Below are positions 8,644 to 18,404 of a stretch of 64,000 nt of DNA, one piece after another. Both the position numbers and the translations under genes were made by a program. Under the pieces are notes generated by a model, which made no database searches, had not been told where the DNA came from, and was given only the letters and a program-made list of their open reading frames with translations. Numbering within the stretch: position 1 is the first letter of the stretch; every line of letters begins with the position of its first letter. Origin of the DNA: Brevibacillus sedimenti (lineage in GTDB: Bacteria; Bacillota; Bacilli; Brevibacillales; Brevibacillaceae); assembly GCF_020923495.1 (NCBI RefSeq), contig NZ_CP064048.1, forward strand, positions 707,501-771,500. Direction: 5' to 3'.

Positions 8644-9398
8644 GGCCGCACGACAACTCCTTTCGCAAGCAGGTACTCTTTGACCGCCTGAATCGATGTC
8701 TCTTCGTAGTGGAAGATGGACGCGGCCAGGGCGGCGTCTGCCTTGCCCTCCGTCAGCACGTCGTAGAAATGCTCCCGCGCGCCCGCGCCGCCGGACGCGA
8801 TCACCGGAATGCCGACCGCCTCCGAGACCAGCCGTGTCAGCTGCACGCCAAAGCCTTTCTTTTCACCGTCGTCGTCCATGCTGGTGAGCAGGATCTCGCC
8901 GGCACCGAGCGCTTCCGCCTCCCGCGCCCATTCGATCACGTCCCGGCCCGCAGCGTTGCGTCCGCCGTGGGTGTACACTTCCCAGCGGTCAGGGCCGACA
9001 CGCCGGGCGTCGATGGCGACCACGATGCACTGCGAGCCGAACACGGTCGCCCCTTCGCGGATCAGCTCCGGCCGCAGCACGGCTGCTGTGTTGAGCGAGA
9101 TTTTGTCGGCTCCGGCGCGCAGGATGCGCTTCATGTCCTCCACGCTGTTGATCCCGCCGCCGACGGTAAAGGGAATCGTGATGTTGGCAGCCGTCCGTTC
9201 GATCACGTCCACCATCGTCTTGCGCCCTTCATGAGAAGCGGAGATGTCGAGAAAAACCAGCTCGTCCGCCCCTTCTTCGCTGTACTTTTTCGCCAGCTCC
9301 ACCGGGTCCCCGGCGTCCCGCAGACCGACGAACTGCACGCCTTTGACGACGCGGCCGTCTTTTACGTCCAAGCAGGGAATGATGCGTTTGGCCAGCAT
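8640..9398 (-). CDS. hisF: Imidazole glycerol phosphate synthase cyclase subunit
   Basis: 252 residues, the normal HisF length. It is a (beta/alpha)8 barrel with catalytic Asp in [14 protein letters not shown] near the N-terminus and Asp in LLTSMDDDG near 130, plus the phosphate-binding PVIASGGAG. With HisH it converts PRFAR to IGP and AICAR. A GTG three codons upstream lies too near the SD; the ATG at 9398 has GGAGGAG at about 10 bases, so I use it. HisA ends two bases before this start. Confidence 0.97.
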   Translation of the reverse strand: MLAKRIIPCLDVKDGRVVKGVQFVGLRDAGDPVELAKKYSEEGADELVFLDISASHEGRKTMVDVIERTAANITIPFTVGGGINSVEDMKRILRAGADKISLNTAAVLRPELIREGATVFGSQCIVVAIDARRVGPDRWEVYTHGGRNAAGRDVIEWAREAEALGAGEILLTSMDDDGEKKGFGVQLTRLVSEAVGIPVIASGGAGAREHFYDVLTEGKADAALAASIFHYEETSIQAVKEYLLAKGVVVRP

Positions 9399-9399
9399 G

Positions 9400-10137
9400 C
9401 TACTCACGCTCCTCCATCCGGGATACCGCTTCCGCCAAGGTGAACGCGCCCGTGTAGAGGGCTTTGCCGACGATCGCCCCAGAGACGCCGTCCGCCGCGC
9501 AGGCTGCGAGCGTCAGCAGATCGTCGAGCGCGCTTACGCCGCCCGAAGCGATGACCGATTTGCCGGTGGCTTTCGCCAGCCCGGCGATCTCCTCCACGTT
9601 GGGTCCAGTCAGCGTGCCGTCCCGGGCGATGTCCGTGTAGATGAACGTCTCCGCTCCGTACGAGACGAGCCGCTTTGCCAGTTCCACCGCAGACACGTCC
9701 GTCGTGGTCAGCCAGCCGCGGGTGGCTACCATGCCGTTGCGGCAGTCCAGTCCGATCGCCACGCTGTTTTGGTACCGACTCAAAATCCGCTGTGTAAACG
9801 GCTCGTCCTCAATGGCCGCCGTGCCGAGAATCACGCGTGCGACCCCCGCCTCAAGATAGTCGGCAATCTGCTCTTCCGTGCGGATGCCGCCGCCCACCTG
9901 CACCGGTACCGGCACGGCGCGTGCGATCTCCTTGATCAGTTCGCCGTTGACCGGCTGCCCCGCCTTGGCCCCGTCCAGGTCGACCAGGTGCAGCCAGGAC
10001 GCTCCCTGAGACACCCACTGGCGGGCCATCTCCAGCGGCGAATCAGCGTACACCGTCTCCTGCGCGTAATCGCCCTGGAACAGCCGTACGCATTTGCCGC
10101 CGCGAATATCAATCGCCGGGTAGATTGTAAATGTCAT
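9400..10137 (-). CDS. hisA: ProFAR isomerase
   Basis: 245 residues. This barrel isomerase of histidine synthesis has N-terminal catalytic Asp in [19 protein letters not shown] and the second-half Asp in [14 protein letters not shown], with [13 protein letters not shown] for phosphate binding. The ATG at 10137 is preceded by GGGGGG and overlaps the hisH stop by 4 bases (ATGA), so the six extra residues of the longer frame are not needed. Confidence 0.97.
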   Translation of the reverse strand: MTFTIYPAIDIRGGKCVRLFQGDYAQETVYADSPLEMARQWVSQGASWLHLVDLDGAKAGQPVNGELIKEIARAVPVPVQVGGGIRTEEQIADYLEAGVARVILGTAAIEDEPFTQRILSRYQNSVAIGLDCRNGMVATRGWLTTTDVSAVELAKRLVSYGAETFIYTDIARDGTLTGPNVEEIAGLAKATGKSVIASGGVSALDDLLTLAACAADGVSGAIVGKALYTGAFTLAEAVSRMEERE

Positions 10138-10757
10138 GCTTTTCCCCCCTCGCACTGTCCGGCAAAGTTGCGCAGCAACCGCATGCCGGTGTCGCCGCTC
10201 TTTTCCGGATGAAACTGCATGCCGAACACGTTGTCCCGCCCGACAATGGCGGTGACGTCCTGATGGTAGTCGCTGGTCGCCAACAGCACAGCCGGATCGC
10301 TCACCCGCACGTGGTAGGAGTGCACGAAGTAGACGTAATCCCCGCTGTTCACGCCTTCCAGGAGGGGATGCTCCTGCTTTACCTGCAGCTGGTTCCAGCC
10401 CATGTGCGGCACCTTGTAGTCGCCGCGAAAACGGACGGCCTCCCCGCCCAACAGAGAGAGACCGGCGTGCGTGCCGTGCTCTTCGCTTTTTTCAAACAAC
10501 AGCTGCATGCCAAGGCAGATGCCGAGAACCGGCCGACCGGACGCCGCGTACGTGCGAATGCCCTCCTCCAGTCCAAGCCGGCGGATGTTGGTCATCGCGT
10601 CGCCAAACGCTCCCACCCCCGGCAGGATTACGCCGGCAAAGTCGTTCAGCCGCTCCGGGCGTGAGACAAACTCATAGGCGTACCCAAGCCGTTCCAGCGC
10701 TTTGCTCAAGCTGTACAAATTGCCCATGCCGTAGTCGATAATGCCGATCATCGTCAC
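10134..10757 (-). CDS. hisH: Imidazole glycerol phosphate synthase glutamine amidotransferase subunit
   Basis: 207 residues, class I glutamine amidotransferase. The nucleophile Cys lies in [13 protein letters not shown] and the His-Glu pair in [10 protein letters not shown] near the C-terminus. It supplies ammonia to HisF. Start overlaps the hisB stop by 4 bases and its own stop overlaps hisA by 4, part of an unbroken chain of coupled genes. Confidence 0.97.
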   Translation of the reverse strand: MTMIGIIDYGMGNLYSLSKALERLGYAYEFVSRPERLNDFAGVILPGVGAFGDAMTNIRRLGLEEGIRTYAASGRPVLGICLGMQLLFEKSEEHGTHAGLSLLGGEAVRFRGDYKVPHMGWNQLQVKQEHPLLEGVNSGDYVYFVHSYHVRVSDPAVLLATSDYHQDVTAIVGRDNVFGMQFHPEKSGDTGMRLLRNFAGQCEGGKA

Positions 10758-11350
10758 AAAACCCCTTTGGTGGACGGTACGCCTTTGACGCGCGGATCGA
10801 TCGTCGTCGCTTCGTCCAGGGCGCGGCCGAGCGCTTTGAAAATGGCTTCAATCATGTGGTGCGTATTGTGGCCGTAGTGCAAAATGACGTGCAGGTTGAT
10901 GCGCGCCTCCAGGGCGAACTTCCAGAGAAACTCGTGCACCAGCTCGGTGGGAAACTGCCCGACCACAGGCGACGGGTACGCCGCCCGGTACTCCAGGTGC
11001 GGCCGGTTGCTGATGTCGATGACCACCTGCGCCAGCGCGTCATCCATCGGCACGAAGGCGTTGCCGTAGCGCTTGATGCCCTTTTTGTCGCCCAACGCTT
11101 CGCGCAGCGCCTGGCCGAGGCAGATGCCGATGTCTTCGACGGTGTGGTGGTAGTCGATCTCGATGTCACCTTTTGCCTTCACGGTCAGATCAAAGTGACC
11201 GTGGCGGGTAAACAGGTCCAGCATGTGGTCGAGAAACGGCACGCCGGAATCCTGTCTGCTTTCTCCCGTGCCGTCAACGGCAAAGGAAAGGGCGATGTCC
11301 GTTTCGTTGGTCGTGCGCGCGATCTGCGCCGCCCGTCTGTTTTCACTCAT
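10754..11350 (-). CDS. hisB: Imidazoleglycerol-phosphate dehydratase
   Basis: 198 residues, monofunctional HisB as usual in Gram-positives (no phosphatase domain). The duplicated metal-binding motifs are visible: LDHMLDLFTRHGHFD with DYHHTVEDIGI in the first half and HYGHNTHHMIEAIFKA in the second. It dehydrates IGP to imidazole-acetol phosphate. Overlaps hisD and hisH by 4 bases each. Confidence 0.97.
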   Translation of the reverse strand: MSENRRAAQIARTTNETDIALSFAVDGTGESRQDSGVPFLDHMLDLFTRHGHFDLTVKAKGDIEIDYHHTVEDIGICLGQALREALGDKKGIKRYGNAFVPMDDALAQVVIDISNRPHLEYRAAYPSPVVGQFPTELVHEFLWKFALEARINLHVILHYGHNTHHMIEAIFKALGRALDEATTIDPRVKGVPSTKGVL

Positions 11351-12648
11351 GATTGGTCACGCTCCTGCTTTTCTTTGGTAAAGTCGTTGAGCCGCTCCAG
11401 AATGGCCCGTGCGTGAGCGGCCAGCCCTTCCTGTTCCGCGAGGGTGACGATTTTATGGCCGTGCTCGCGCAGGTCCCGTTTGCTGTAGGACACCACGCTC
11501 GATTTTTTCACAAAGTCGTCCACCGACAGCGGTGAGGAGAAACGGGCCGTGCCGTTGGTGGGGATGACGTGGTTGGTGCCGGCAAAATAGTCCCCGACCG
11601 GCTCCGAGCTGTACGGTCCGAGGAAAATAGCCCCGGCGTTTTCCACCTTGCCCAACTGGTCAAACGGGTTGTCGATCAACATCTCCAGGTGCTCGGGGGC
11701 GAGCCGGTTCACCACCGCAAAGCCCTCGTCCAGATCGTTCACCAGCAAAATGGCGCCATAATCGCGCAGCGCCGCTTCGGCGATGTGACGGCGGGGCAGC
11801 TCGGCCAGCTGCCGCTCCACTTCCTGCGCCACTGCTTCTGCCAGCGTGCGGGACGGCGTCACCAGCACGGCGGCCGCCATTGGATCGTGCTCTGCCTGGG
11901 ACAGCAGGTCAGCAGCCACGTAACGCGGGTTGGCCGTCTCGTCAGCCAATACGACGATCTCGCTCGGGCCGGCCACCATGTCGATGCTGACCAGGCCAAA
12001 CACCTCCCGTTTCGCCAGCGCCACAAAAATGTTTCCCGGCCCGACGATTTTGTCCACCGGCTTGATTTGCGCGGTGCCGTAGGTAAGCGCAGCGATCGCC
12101 TGCGCGCCGCCCACCTTGTAGATTTCGTGTACGCCGGCGATACTGGCAGCGACCAGAATCGCCGGATTGATCCGGCCATCCGCTCCCGGCGGAGTGACGA
12201 TGACCACTTCCGGGACGCCGGCGATCTTGGCGGGAATGGCGTTCATCAGCACGCTGGACGGATAGGCGGCTGTTCCGCCGGGTACGTACAGACCGACGCG
12301 CTTCAGCGGCCGGACAATCTGCCCCAGCACGGTGCCGCTTTCCTTGGCGGTAAACCACGACTGGCGCACCTGCCGCTGGTGAAAATCGCGGATGTTGGCC
12401 GCCGCTTCCGTCAGCGCAGCTTTCACCGCAGGGGCCACCAACGCCTCCGCCTCGGCGAATTCCGCCTCGCTTACCCGAAAGTTCTCCAGCCGGACCTTAT
12501 CAAACTGCTCCGTATACGCCCGGACAGCCTCGTCTCCCCGCTCCCGTACATCGGCCAAAATGGTCCGCACCGCTTCCTGCTGTTCGCGTGTTCCCGCTTC
12601 CACCGATCGTTTCGCGTCGAACTGATTGGCTTGCACAATTCGCATCAT
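11347..12648 (-). CDS. hisD: Histidinol dehydrogenase
   Basis: 433 residues, the zinc enzyme that makes histidine from histidinol with two NAD+. The signature ADLLSQAEHDPMAAAVLVT holds the Gln-His zinc and catalytic residues, and LAPEHLEMLI holds the conserved Glu-His pair. Two in-frame ATGs begin the gene (MMRIV). The 36-base gap to hisG is the widest in the operon and carries the GGAAAGGAGAGG SD. Confidence 0.97.
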   Translation of the reverse strand: MMRIVQANQFDAKRSVEAGTREQQEAVRTILADVRERGDEAVRAYTEQFDKVRLENFRVSEAEFAEAEALVAPAVKAALTEAAANIRDFHQRQVRQSWFTAKESGTVLGQIVRPLKRVGLYVPGGTAAYPSSVLMNAIPAKIAGVPEVVIVTPPGADGRINPAILVAASIAGVHEIYKVGGAQAIAALTYGTAQIKPVDKIVGPGNIFVALAKREVFGLVSIDMVAGPSEIVVLADETANPRYVAADLLSQAEHDPMAAAVLVTPSRTLAEAVAQEVERQLAELPRRHIAEAALRDYGAILLVNDLDEGFAVVNRLAPEHLEMLIDNPFDQLGKVENAGAIFLGPYSSEPVGDYFAGTNHVIPTNGTARFSSPLSVDDFVKKSSVVSYSKRDLREHGHKIVTLAEQEGLAAHARAILERLNDFTKEKQERDQS

Positions 12649-12684
12649 TGCCGGTTACCTCTCCTTTCCTGTTGTTGGGGGGCT

Positions 12685-13326
12685 TTAGCGGGGGATCGCC
12701 TCCCAGAATTTTTGCGCGATGTCGTCCACGGCCTCGCTCTTCATCCGGTAGCTGGCCCGGTTGGCGATCAGACGAGTGGTGATGTCGCAGATGTGTTCCA
12801 GTTCCACCAGCCCGTTTTCTTTTAGCGTCCGGCCGGTGGAGACGATGTCCACGATCCTGTCCGCCAACCCGATCAGCGGGGCCAGTTCGACGGAACCGTT
12901 CAGCTTGATCACCTCGACCTGCTGCCCCTGCTCGCGAAAATAGCGGGAGGCGATACGCGGGTACTTGGTGGCAACGCGGGGCGCCTCCGTCTGTCTCCAG
13001 CCGGGCAGGCCGGCCACCACCATGCGGCAGCGGCCAATGCGCAAATTAAGAAGTTCGTACACGTCCCGCTCCTCTTCCAGCAGCACGTCTTTGCCCACCA
13101 CCCCGACATCGGCCACGCCGTATTCCACGTAGGTGGGCACATCTGTCGGCTTGGCCAGGATAAACTCCAGACTGGTGTTTTCGACCGGGATGATCAGTTT
13201 GCGGGAATCCTGCAGTTCCCCCGTCACCTGCAAGCCGGCCTGCTGCAAAAAGTGAACCGCTTCCTCAAAGATCCGCCCTTTCGGCATGGCAATCGTCAAT
13301 TTTTGCGCATTGTCGGAAAAACTCAT
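12685..13326 (-). CDS. hisG: ATP phosphoribosyltransferase catalytic subunit, short form
   Basis: 213 residues, so it lacks the C-terminal regulatory domain of long HisG and should need HisZ. It carries [13 protein letters not shown] at the N-terminus and the PRPP loop in [16 protein letters not shown]. It catalyses the committed first step. It starts 4 bases from the hisZ stop, consistent with equal expression of the two subunits. Confidence 0.96.
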   Translation of the reverse strand: MSFSDNAQKLTIAMPKGRIFEEAVHFLQQAGLQVTGELQDSRKLIIPVENTSLEFILAKPTDVPTYVEYGVADVGVVGKDVLLEEERDVYELLNLRIGRCRMVVAGLPGWRQTEAPRVATKYPRIASRYFREQGQQVEVIKLNGSVELAPLIGLADRIVDIVSTGRTLKENGLVELEHICDITTRLIANRASYRMKSEAVDDIAQKFWEAIPR

Positions 13327-13329
13327 CTC

Positions 13330-14505
13330 CTACTCCCCCTGTTCCGTAAGGCAGATAAACTCGCCGTCGGCCTGCTCCCGGCACAACGCCGCCTCCGCCT
13401 GGTCGCGCACCAACCGCGTCACGACGACCCGCCCCTCCTGACGCAGCCGCTGCGCCTCGGCAAGCCCGTCCTTGCGCCGTCCTTCCGTGTAGCAGAGCAG
13501 CACGGGCGGCTGTTCCGGCGACGGGGCCAGCGACGTCACCTGCATCAGCCGGTCCATTTTAATGGCAAACCCGGTCGCCGGCGCAGGTCGTCCAAACTGG
13601 GCCAGCAGGCGGTCATAGCGTCCGCCTCCCACCAGCGGCGAGCCCAGATCGGCAGCATATCCCTCAAACACGACACCCGTGTAGTAGTCCAGATTGCTGA
13701 TCAGGTTGAAATCAAGCAGCAGCGCATCGGTCACGCCGTACGCCTCCAACGCCTCCCACAGTGCCGAGATATTCTCGACCGCCCGGCGCGCTTTGCCGTT
13801 TGTCGTCAGCTCGCGGGCTTCGTCAATCTTGCCTTTGCCCCCGCGCAGCCGCAGCAGCGCATGCAGGCGGCGACGGTCTTCCGCCGCGATGTCCAATTCG
13901 TCGGCCAACTGCCGGAATCCGACAAAATCCCGTTCGTACAGGAACCGGCGGAACTGGTCGCGCACCGTCTCGTCCGGCACCGTCTCCTCCAGCAGTCCCT
14001 CGACAAAATCAACATGGCCGATTGCGATCCGGAACGTCTCCACCCCGGCCGCACGCATACAGAACACGGCGAGGGCAATCGCCTCCGCGTCAGCGTCCAC
14101 GCTCCCGTCTCCGACCAGTTCGATGCCCGTCTGGAAAAACTCCGCGTTGCGGCCCGCTTCCTTTTCCTGGGCGCGAAATACATTCGTCTGGTAGTACAGG
14201 CGAATCGGCAGCGGCACGTCCTTGTACAAGGAAGACACGACGCGGGCAATCGGCGTCGTCATGTCCGGCCGCAGCACGACCGTGTGGCCCTGTTTGTCCA
14301 GCAGCCGAAACATCCGATCGGTCAGCGTCGCGCTCGCCATCCCCACTGTGTCGAAATATTCCAGCGACGGGGTGACGATCTCCCGGTATCCCCACCGTTC
14401 AATGCACTGCCGCAGCGCCCGCTCCAAATGCCGTTGTCTCGCCAGTGATTCCGGCAGTATGTCCCGCATCCCCAGCGGTTTTTCAAATCCCAACGGCTTT
14501 GTCAT
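13330..14505 (-). CDS. hisZ: ATP phosphoribosyltransferase regulatory subunit
   Basis: 391 residues, a histidyl-tRNA-synthetase-like protein (GMRDILPESLARQRHLE; motif-2-like VVLRPDMTTPIARVVSS; YYTGVVFEGYA) that lacks the anticodon domain. It forms the hetero-octamer with short HisG and provides feedback inhibition by histidine. The ATG at 14505 follows GGAGGGAAGAGCG; the longer frame begins with a GTG inside that SD and is rejected. It is the first gene of the operon; hisC and a histidinol-phosphatase gene are not in this window. Confidence 0.94.
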   Translation of the reverse strand: MTKPLGFEKPLGMRDILPESLARQRHLERALRQCIERWGYREIVTPSLEYFDTVGMASATLTDRMFRLLDKQGHTVVLRPDMTTPIARVVSSLYKDVPLPIRLYYQTNVFRAQEKEAGRNAEFFQTGIELVGDGSVDADAEAIALAVFCMRAAGVETFRIAIGHVDFVEGLLEETVPDETVRDQFRRFLYERDFVGFRQLADELDIAAEDRRRLHALLRLRGGKGKIDEARELTTNGKARRAVENISALWEALEAYGVTDALLLDFNLISNLDYYTGVVFEGYAADLGSPLVGGGRYDRLLAQFGRPAPATGFAIKMDRLMQVTSLAPSPEQPPVLLCYTEGRRKDGLAEAQRLRQEGRVVVTRLVRDQAEAALCREQADGEFICLTEQGE

Positions 14506-14673
14506 CGCTCTTCCCTCCACACCGATTTTGCTTTACTCTGATAATATGGTAGCAAACTAAAGTGTTATGTAGAAGATTATCACGGAACCCCCTGACCGTC
14601 AACCGCAACAGGAATTATCAAGCAATTCAGTCATCTTACCCCGCAACGTGCGCATCTTCCGAAAAAAACAGCA

Positions 14674-14718
14674 CAAAAAGCCCCGGACGCTCTGTTCACG
14701 ACACAGCGTTCGGGGCTT
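14674..14718 (-). terminator. Terminator after the yvoF-like gene
   Basis: AGCCCCGAACGCT / AGCGTCCGGGGCT stem followed by TTTTTG on the minus strand, 23 bases after the acyltransferase stop. It separates the hprK unit from the his operon. Confidence 0.85.
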
Positions 14719-14741
14719 CAGACGAAACAATTATTCCGCGA

Positions 14742-15242
14742 CTACTCCGGCCGATCGGTGCTTGCTTCCCGAATGATCTGCATCGGATTGCCGCCGACAA
14801 ACGCACCGGGGGGAACGTCCTTGTGCACGACGGTACCTGCGGCGACAATTGCTCCATCGCCGATCGTCACGCCCGGCAGAATGGTGGAGTTGGCTCCCAC
14901 CAGCACGCGGTCACCGATGCGCACTTCGCCCAGCCGGTATTCATCCACCAGGTATTCGTGGGCAAGGATCGTGGTGTTATAGCCGATGACACAGTTGCGG
15001 CCGATTTTGATCAGCTCAGGAAACATGATGTCCATCATCACCATCAGGGCCACAGCTGTTTGCTCCCCCACCTCCATGCGCAAAAAGGTCCGATAGAGCC
15101 AGTTTTTCCAGGAGAGAAACGGCGTATAGCGGGCAATCTGAATCACGAGAAAGTTTTTGACCACTTTCCAAAAACTCACAGTCCGATACAACTGCCACAA
15201 CGAGTTGGCCCCGTGGACGGGAAAACGCCTGGTCTGTCTCAT
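14742..15242 (-). CDS. Hexapeptide-repeat acyltransferase, YvoF-like
   Basis: 166 residues. The C-terminal two thirds is a left-handed beta helix of hexapeptide repeats (IGRNCVIGYNTTILAHEYLV, VRIGDRVLVGANSTILPGVT, IGDGAIVAAGTVVHKDV) ending in GNPMQII, as in maltose/galactoside O-acetyltransferases. Position next to hprK and upstream of hisZ matches yvoF of B. subtilis; its acceptor is unknown. lgt and ppaX, which lie between hprK and yvoF in B. subtilis, are absent here. Confidence 0.8.
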   Translation of the reverse strand: MRQTRRFPVHGANSLWQLYRTVSFWKVVKNFLVIQIARYTPFLSWKNWLYRTFLRMEVGEQTAVALMVMMDIMFPELIKIGRNCVIGYNTTILAHEYLVDEYRLGEVRIGDRVLVGANSTILPGVTIGDGAIVAAGTVVHKDVPPGAFVGGNPMQIIREASTDRPE

Positions 15243-15266
15243 CTGCTTGTCCTTTTGCCTCGCCTT

Positions 15267-16202
15267 CTACAAGTCGGAATCGCTGTCTTCCAAAATCATG
15301 TCAGACTGCTTCTTGGAAAAGTGGACGGCAGCATTGTAGCCCATCCGCTTCAAACGGAAATTCATCGCCGCCACCTCGATGATGACGGCCAGGTTGCGTC
15401 CAGGGCGGACAGGCACGGTGATGATCGGGATTTCCGTGTCCATGATCTTGATCTTTTCCTCATCCAGTCCCAACCGCTCGTACTGCTTGTGCGGTTCCCA
15501 CAGTTCCAGCTGGACCACCATGGCAATGTTCTTGACATTGCGCACAGCCCCGGCACCAAACATCGTCATCACGTTGATGATCCCGACCCCGCGGATCTCC
15601 AGCAGATGCTGAATCAGCTCGGGGGCACTGCCGACCAGTTGGCCGCCCTGGGTCTGGCGAATCTCCACGGCGTCATCCGCCACCAAGCGGTGCCCCCGCT
15701 TCACCAGCTCCAGCGCCGCCTCGCTTTTGCCAATCCCGCTGGAACCGATAATCAGCACGCCCACCCCGTAAATATCGGTGAGCACGCCATGGATTGTCGT
15801 CGTCGGCGCCAGCCGGTTTTCCAGGTAATTGGTCACTTTTCCGACCAGAGTGGTCGTCGCCAGCGGGGATTGCAGCACGGGAACGCCGCGTTCGTTGGAG
15901 ACCATCAGCACTTCTTCCGGGACCGGCTGGTTGCGCGTCACACAAAAACAGGGTGTCCGCTCCTGCATCAAAAAGCGCATCCGTTCCAGCCGTTCTTCCC
16001 GGCTCAACGTCTGAAAAAAATTGATTTCCGTCAAGCCGAGGAGTTGGATCCGCTCGTCCGCGTAATAGGAATAGTAGCCGGCGAGTTGCAGTCCCGGCCG
16101 GCTTAAATCCGTCACGGTAATCTCCCGGCCCAGCCCTTCCTCACCGCTTAATACTTTCATTTGGAAATGCTCTGCGAGATGACTCACTTTAGTCTTGCGC
16201 AC
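15267..16202 (-). CDS. hprK: HPr kinase/phosphorylase
   Basis: 311 residues. It phosphorylates and dephosphorylates HPr Ser46 and so drives CcpA carbon catabolite control. Walker A is GSSGIGKS at 153-160, the same position as in B. subtilis, and the family signature [11 protein letters not shown] follows. The C-terminal helix segment [15 protein letters not shown] is also present. The start is the GTG at 16202 ([13 protein letters not shown]) with AAGGGGGA upstream; a longer frame adds 25 non-conserved residues. Transcribed divergently from the agr-like unit. Confidence 0.95.
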   Translation of the reverse strand: MRKTKVSHLAEHFQMKVLSGEEGLGREITVTDLSRPGLQLAGYYSYYADERIQLLGLTEINFFQTLSREERLERMRFLMQERTPCFCVTRNQPVPEEVLMVSNERGVPVLQSPLATTTLVGKVTNYLENRLAPTTTIHGVLTDIYGVGVLIIGSSGIGKSEAALELVKRGHRLVADDAVEIRQTQGGQLVGSAPELIQHLLEIRGVGIINVMTMFGAGAVRNVKNIAMVVQLELWEPHKQYERLGLDEEKIKIMDTEIPIITVPVRPGRNLAVIIEVAAMNFRLKRMGYNAAVHFSKKQSDMILEDSDSDL

Positions 16203-16429
16203 GTTTGATCCCCCTTGGGCAAATCCTCGTCCTGTTCTTGTAAGTTCATTGTAGCGAAACCGCCGCCGACACGACAACTCTTGACCAAAGACGGAATTGT
16301 CCGATCATTTACATTTTTCGACTTATTTCATAAGATAGAAATGATGCCGCTCTGGCGTGTTATATATATTATTATAGAAGCAATACATTCAGTTACATAC
16401 CCTGGTCAAGATTGAAAGGAGGCAAGACC
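16203..16429. promoter_or_regulatory. Divergent intergenic region, hprK / agr-like operon
   Basis: AT-rich (ATATATATTATTATAG around 16362-16377), clearly different from the GC-rich coding DNA, so it likely holds promoters in both directions. I cannot assign -35/-10 pairs with confidence. Confidence 0.4.
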
Positions 16430-17773
16430 TTGGAGTTCCTCTTGCGATTCGTACTTATTGACGTACCCGAAGCCTTCCTATTGCTGGCCATAGGTTTTGC
16501 CATCTTCAATCGCTCTGTCTTCGAAGATTGGAAAAAAGCCTTGTTATTCAGCATGCCGTTTTCCGCTCTCGGCGAAATGCTGGGCTTGTTGCAGGTCGCG
16601 TATCAACCGAAAATCTTGTTGATGTTTCTTTTTTTCATTCTCTTGCTGCGTGTTGTTTACCACACGAAGCTGCTGCCGTCCGTAGCGATGGCGACGATCG
16701 CCTTGGGCAGCACGATCGTGGCGGAATTTGTTCTCATCTTGATCTTTAACAGTCAACAAATCTACTGGATCGACATCCTGGAAGGAAAGTGGTTGCAGTA
16801 CGTCGGCAGTTTACTCTATTTGCTCGTCCTGTTCCTGTTTTGCAGTATCATGCGCGTGCTAAAAGTAGACCTGGGACGGCTCATCCCCCGACATCGGCAC
16901 AACCGCTACCTGTTCATGCTGATTCTGATGGGCAGCGTCGAGTTTTTGCTGATCCTGTTTATGAATACGTCCTTTTTCATCCGGGACAACAACTCGCCGC
17001 TCTTCCAATTTTACACGCCCCAATTTCAATTGGTCTTTCAGCTTTTTATTTTGGCCTTTTTTATCGTCATCGTGATTTTGTTCCGAATTTATATCAATTT
17101 GACGATCAACCGTGTGGAAGAAGAGACGGAAACGCCCTATTTGCAAAACATAAACGACCTGCTGACGGCCATCCGTTCGCTCAAACACGATTCACTCAAC
17201 CATTACACGGCGATCAACGGTTTTATCAAAGAAGGATTGTTCGATCACGCTCGCGAATATGTACAGCACATCCTGAAGGAGACCGTCTCCATCGAACAGG
17301 CGGCGGAGGCGAGCGTTCAGGTGCTGAAAGGCATCAAAAATCCCGCAGTCTGTTCCCTGCTTCAGTCCAAAATGGCAGTCTGTCTGGCCGAACGGATCTC
17401 GTGTACCATTACCATCTCCGGCTCCGGTCAGTTTTCGTTTATCAAGACCTACGACTTGATCAAGATCCTGGGCAATCTGTTTGACAATGCCATTCGGGCC
17501 ACCTCCCACGAGTTGGAGGAGGATCGTTACATACATTTCGAGTGGGGGCAGACCAAACGGGAACAATACCTGTACATCGAAAACAGCGGTCCGACAATCC
17601 CAAAAGAAAAACTGCAGGAAATCTTTCAACTGGGCTATACCACGAAAAAGGACGGTGAGGGCGGAGTCGGTCTGGCGGTGGTCAAATCAGTGACCGAACG
17701 CTACGGCGGCAAGATTGCAGTGAAGTCTGAGAATGGCGTGACCAGTTTCCGCATTTCCTTTCTCTCCAGATAA
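16430..17773 (+). CDS. Membrane sensor histidine kinase, GHKL/AgrC-like
   Basis: 447 residues. The N-terminal half is six or seven hydrophobic helices (about 1-220) with no extracellular domain, as in peptide-sensing AgrC-type kinases. It is followed by a dimerisation helix with candidate phospho-acceptor His in RSLKHDSLNHYTAINGF, and a GHKL ATPase with N box LGNLFDNAIRA and G boxes ENSGPTI and GEGGVGLAVV. The TTG start at 16430 has a perfect AAAGGAGG SD 7 bases away; the upstream in-frame TTG would place the SD inside the protein. First gene of a plus-strand unit with agrB-like and agrD-like genes. No response regulator is encoded nearby. Confidence 0.88.
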   Translation: MEFLLRFVLIDVPEAFLLLAIGFAIFNRSVFEDWKKALLFSMPFSALGEMLGLLQVAYQPKILLMFLFFILLLRVVYHTKLLPSVAMATIALGSTIVAEFVLILIFNSQQIYWIDILEGKWLQYVGSLLYLLVLFLFCSIMRVLKVDLGRLIPRHRHNRYLFMLILMGSVEFLLILFMNTSFFIRDNNSPLFQFYTPQFQLVFQLFILAFFIVIVILFRIYINLTINRVEEETETPYLQNINDLLTAIRSLKHDSLNHYTAINGFIKEGLFDHAREYVQHILKETVSIEQAAEASVQVLKGIKNPAVCSLLQSKMAVCLAERISCTITISGSGQFSFIKTYDLIKILGNLFDNAIRATSHELEEDRYIHFEWGQTKREQYLYIENSGPTIPKEKLQEIFQLGYTTKKDGEGGVGLAVVKSVTERYGGKIAVKSENGVTSFRISFLSR

Positions 17774-17790
17774 ATCAAGGAGGGGTGCTG

Positions 17791-18402
17791 ATGGGTTGGA
17801 CCCGAAACGTATCCAATCGCATCGCCAAACGCCTGACCATGGAAGGTTCGCCTTATACGGCGGGCCAAATTTCCCACGGCATCGAGATTTTTCTGCTCAA
17901 TCTGATCAATGCCGCCGTGCTGCTGCTCGCAGCCTGGCTGTTGGGAATCTTCCTGGAAACCCTGTGTTTTTCCCTGGTTCTTTTCCTGCATCGCGTGATT
18001 ACCGGGGGCGTCCACTTGAAAAATCCGTGGACATGCCTGATCGTCGGCCTGCTGATAATGCTGGGGGGCGGCTATCTGGTCAAACACTTCCCGCTGCTCC
18101 CCCTACCAGCGGCCTATGCGCTGATCCTGCTCGGGTTTGGCACGGCGTTTGTCATCTACTATCGACACGCACCCGCTGCGCACAGCTACGTCAACTATCA
18201 GCCAAGCTTTAAGCAAACAAGCAGAAAAGTTGCATTCAGTCTGCTGGGATGCGCTTGCATTATATCGTTTGTACTGGTAGAATTATCCTATAGACTAGCA
18301 ATGACCTACACACTGGCTGTATTTCTTCAGTCCTTGTTGCTCCATCCGGTAGCATTCCGGTTGGTAGCCCGCCTGGAAACAACCATTTTGAAAGGGTGGT
18401 AG
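17791..18402 (+). CDS. AgrB-like pheromone-processing membrane protease
   Basis: 203 residues, several transmembrane helices. The AgrB catalytic pair is visible: His75 in VITGGVHLKN and Cys82 in PWTC, seven residues apart as in Staphylococcus AgrB. AgrB proteins cut the C-terminal tail of the AgrD precursor and help form the cyclic peptide. The ATG at 17791 has AAGGAGGGG 5 bases upstream. It lies 17 bases after the kinase gene and is followed after 2 bases by the short AgrD-like gene. Confidence 0.9.
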   Translation: MGWTRNVSNRIAKRLTMEGSPYTAGQISHGIEIFLLNLINAAVLLLAAWLLGIFLETLCFSLVLFLHRVITGGVHLKNPWTCLIVGLLIMLGGGYLVKHFPLLPLPAAYALILLGFGTAFVIYYRHAPAAHSYVNYQPSFKQTSRKVAFSLLGCACIISFVLVELSYRLAMTYTLAVFLQSLLLHPVAFRLVARLETTILKGW

Positions 18403-18404
18403 TG

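Noticed and set aside
14505-14570. Promoter of the his operon
   Set aside because: A TATTAT occurs about 40 bases upstream of hisZ, but no -35 at a proper distance; too weak to list.
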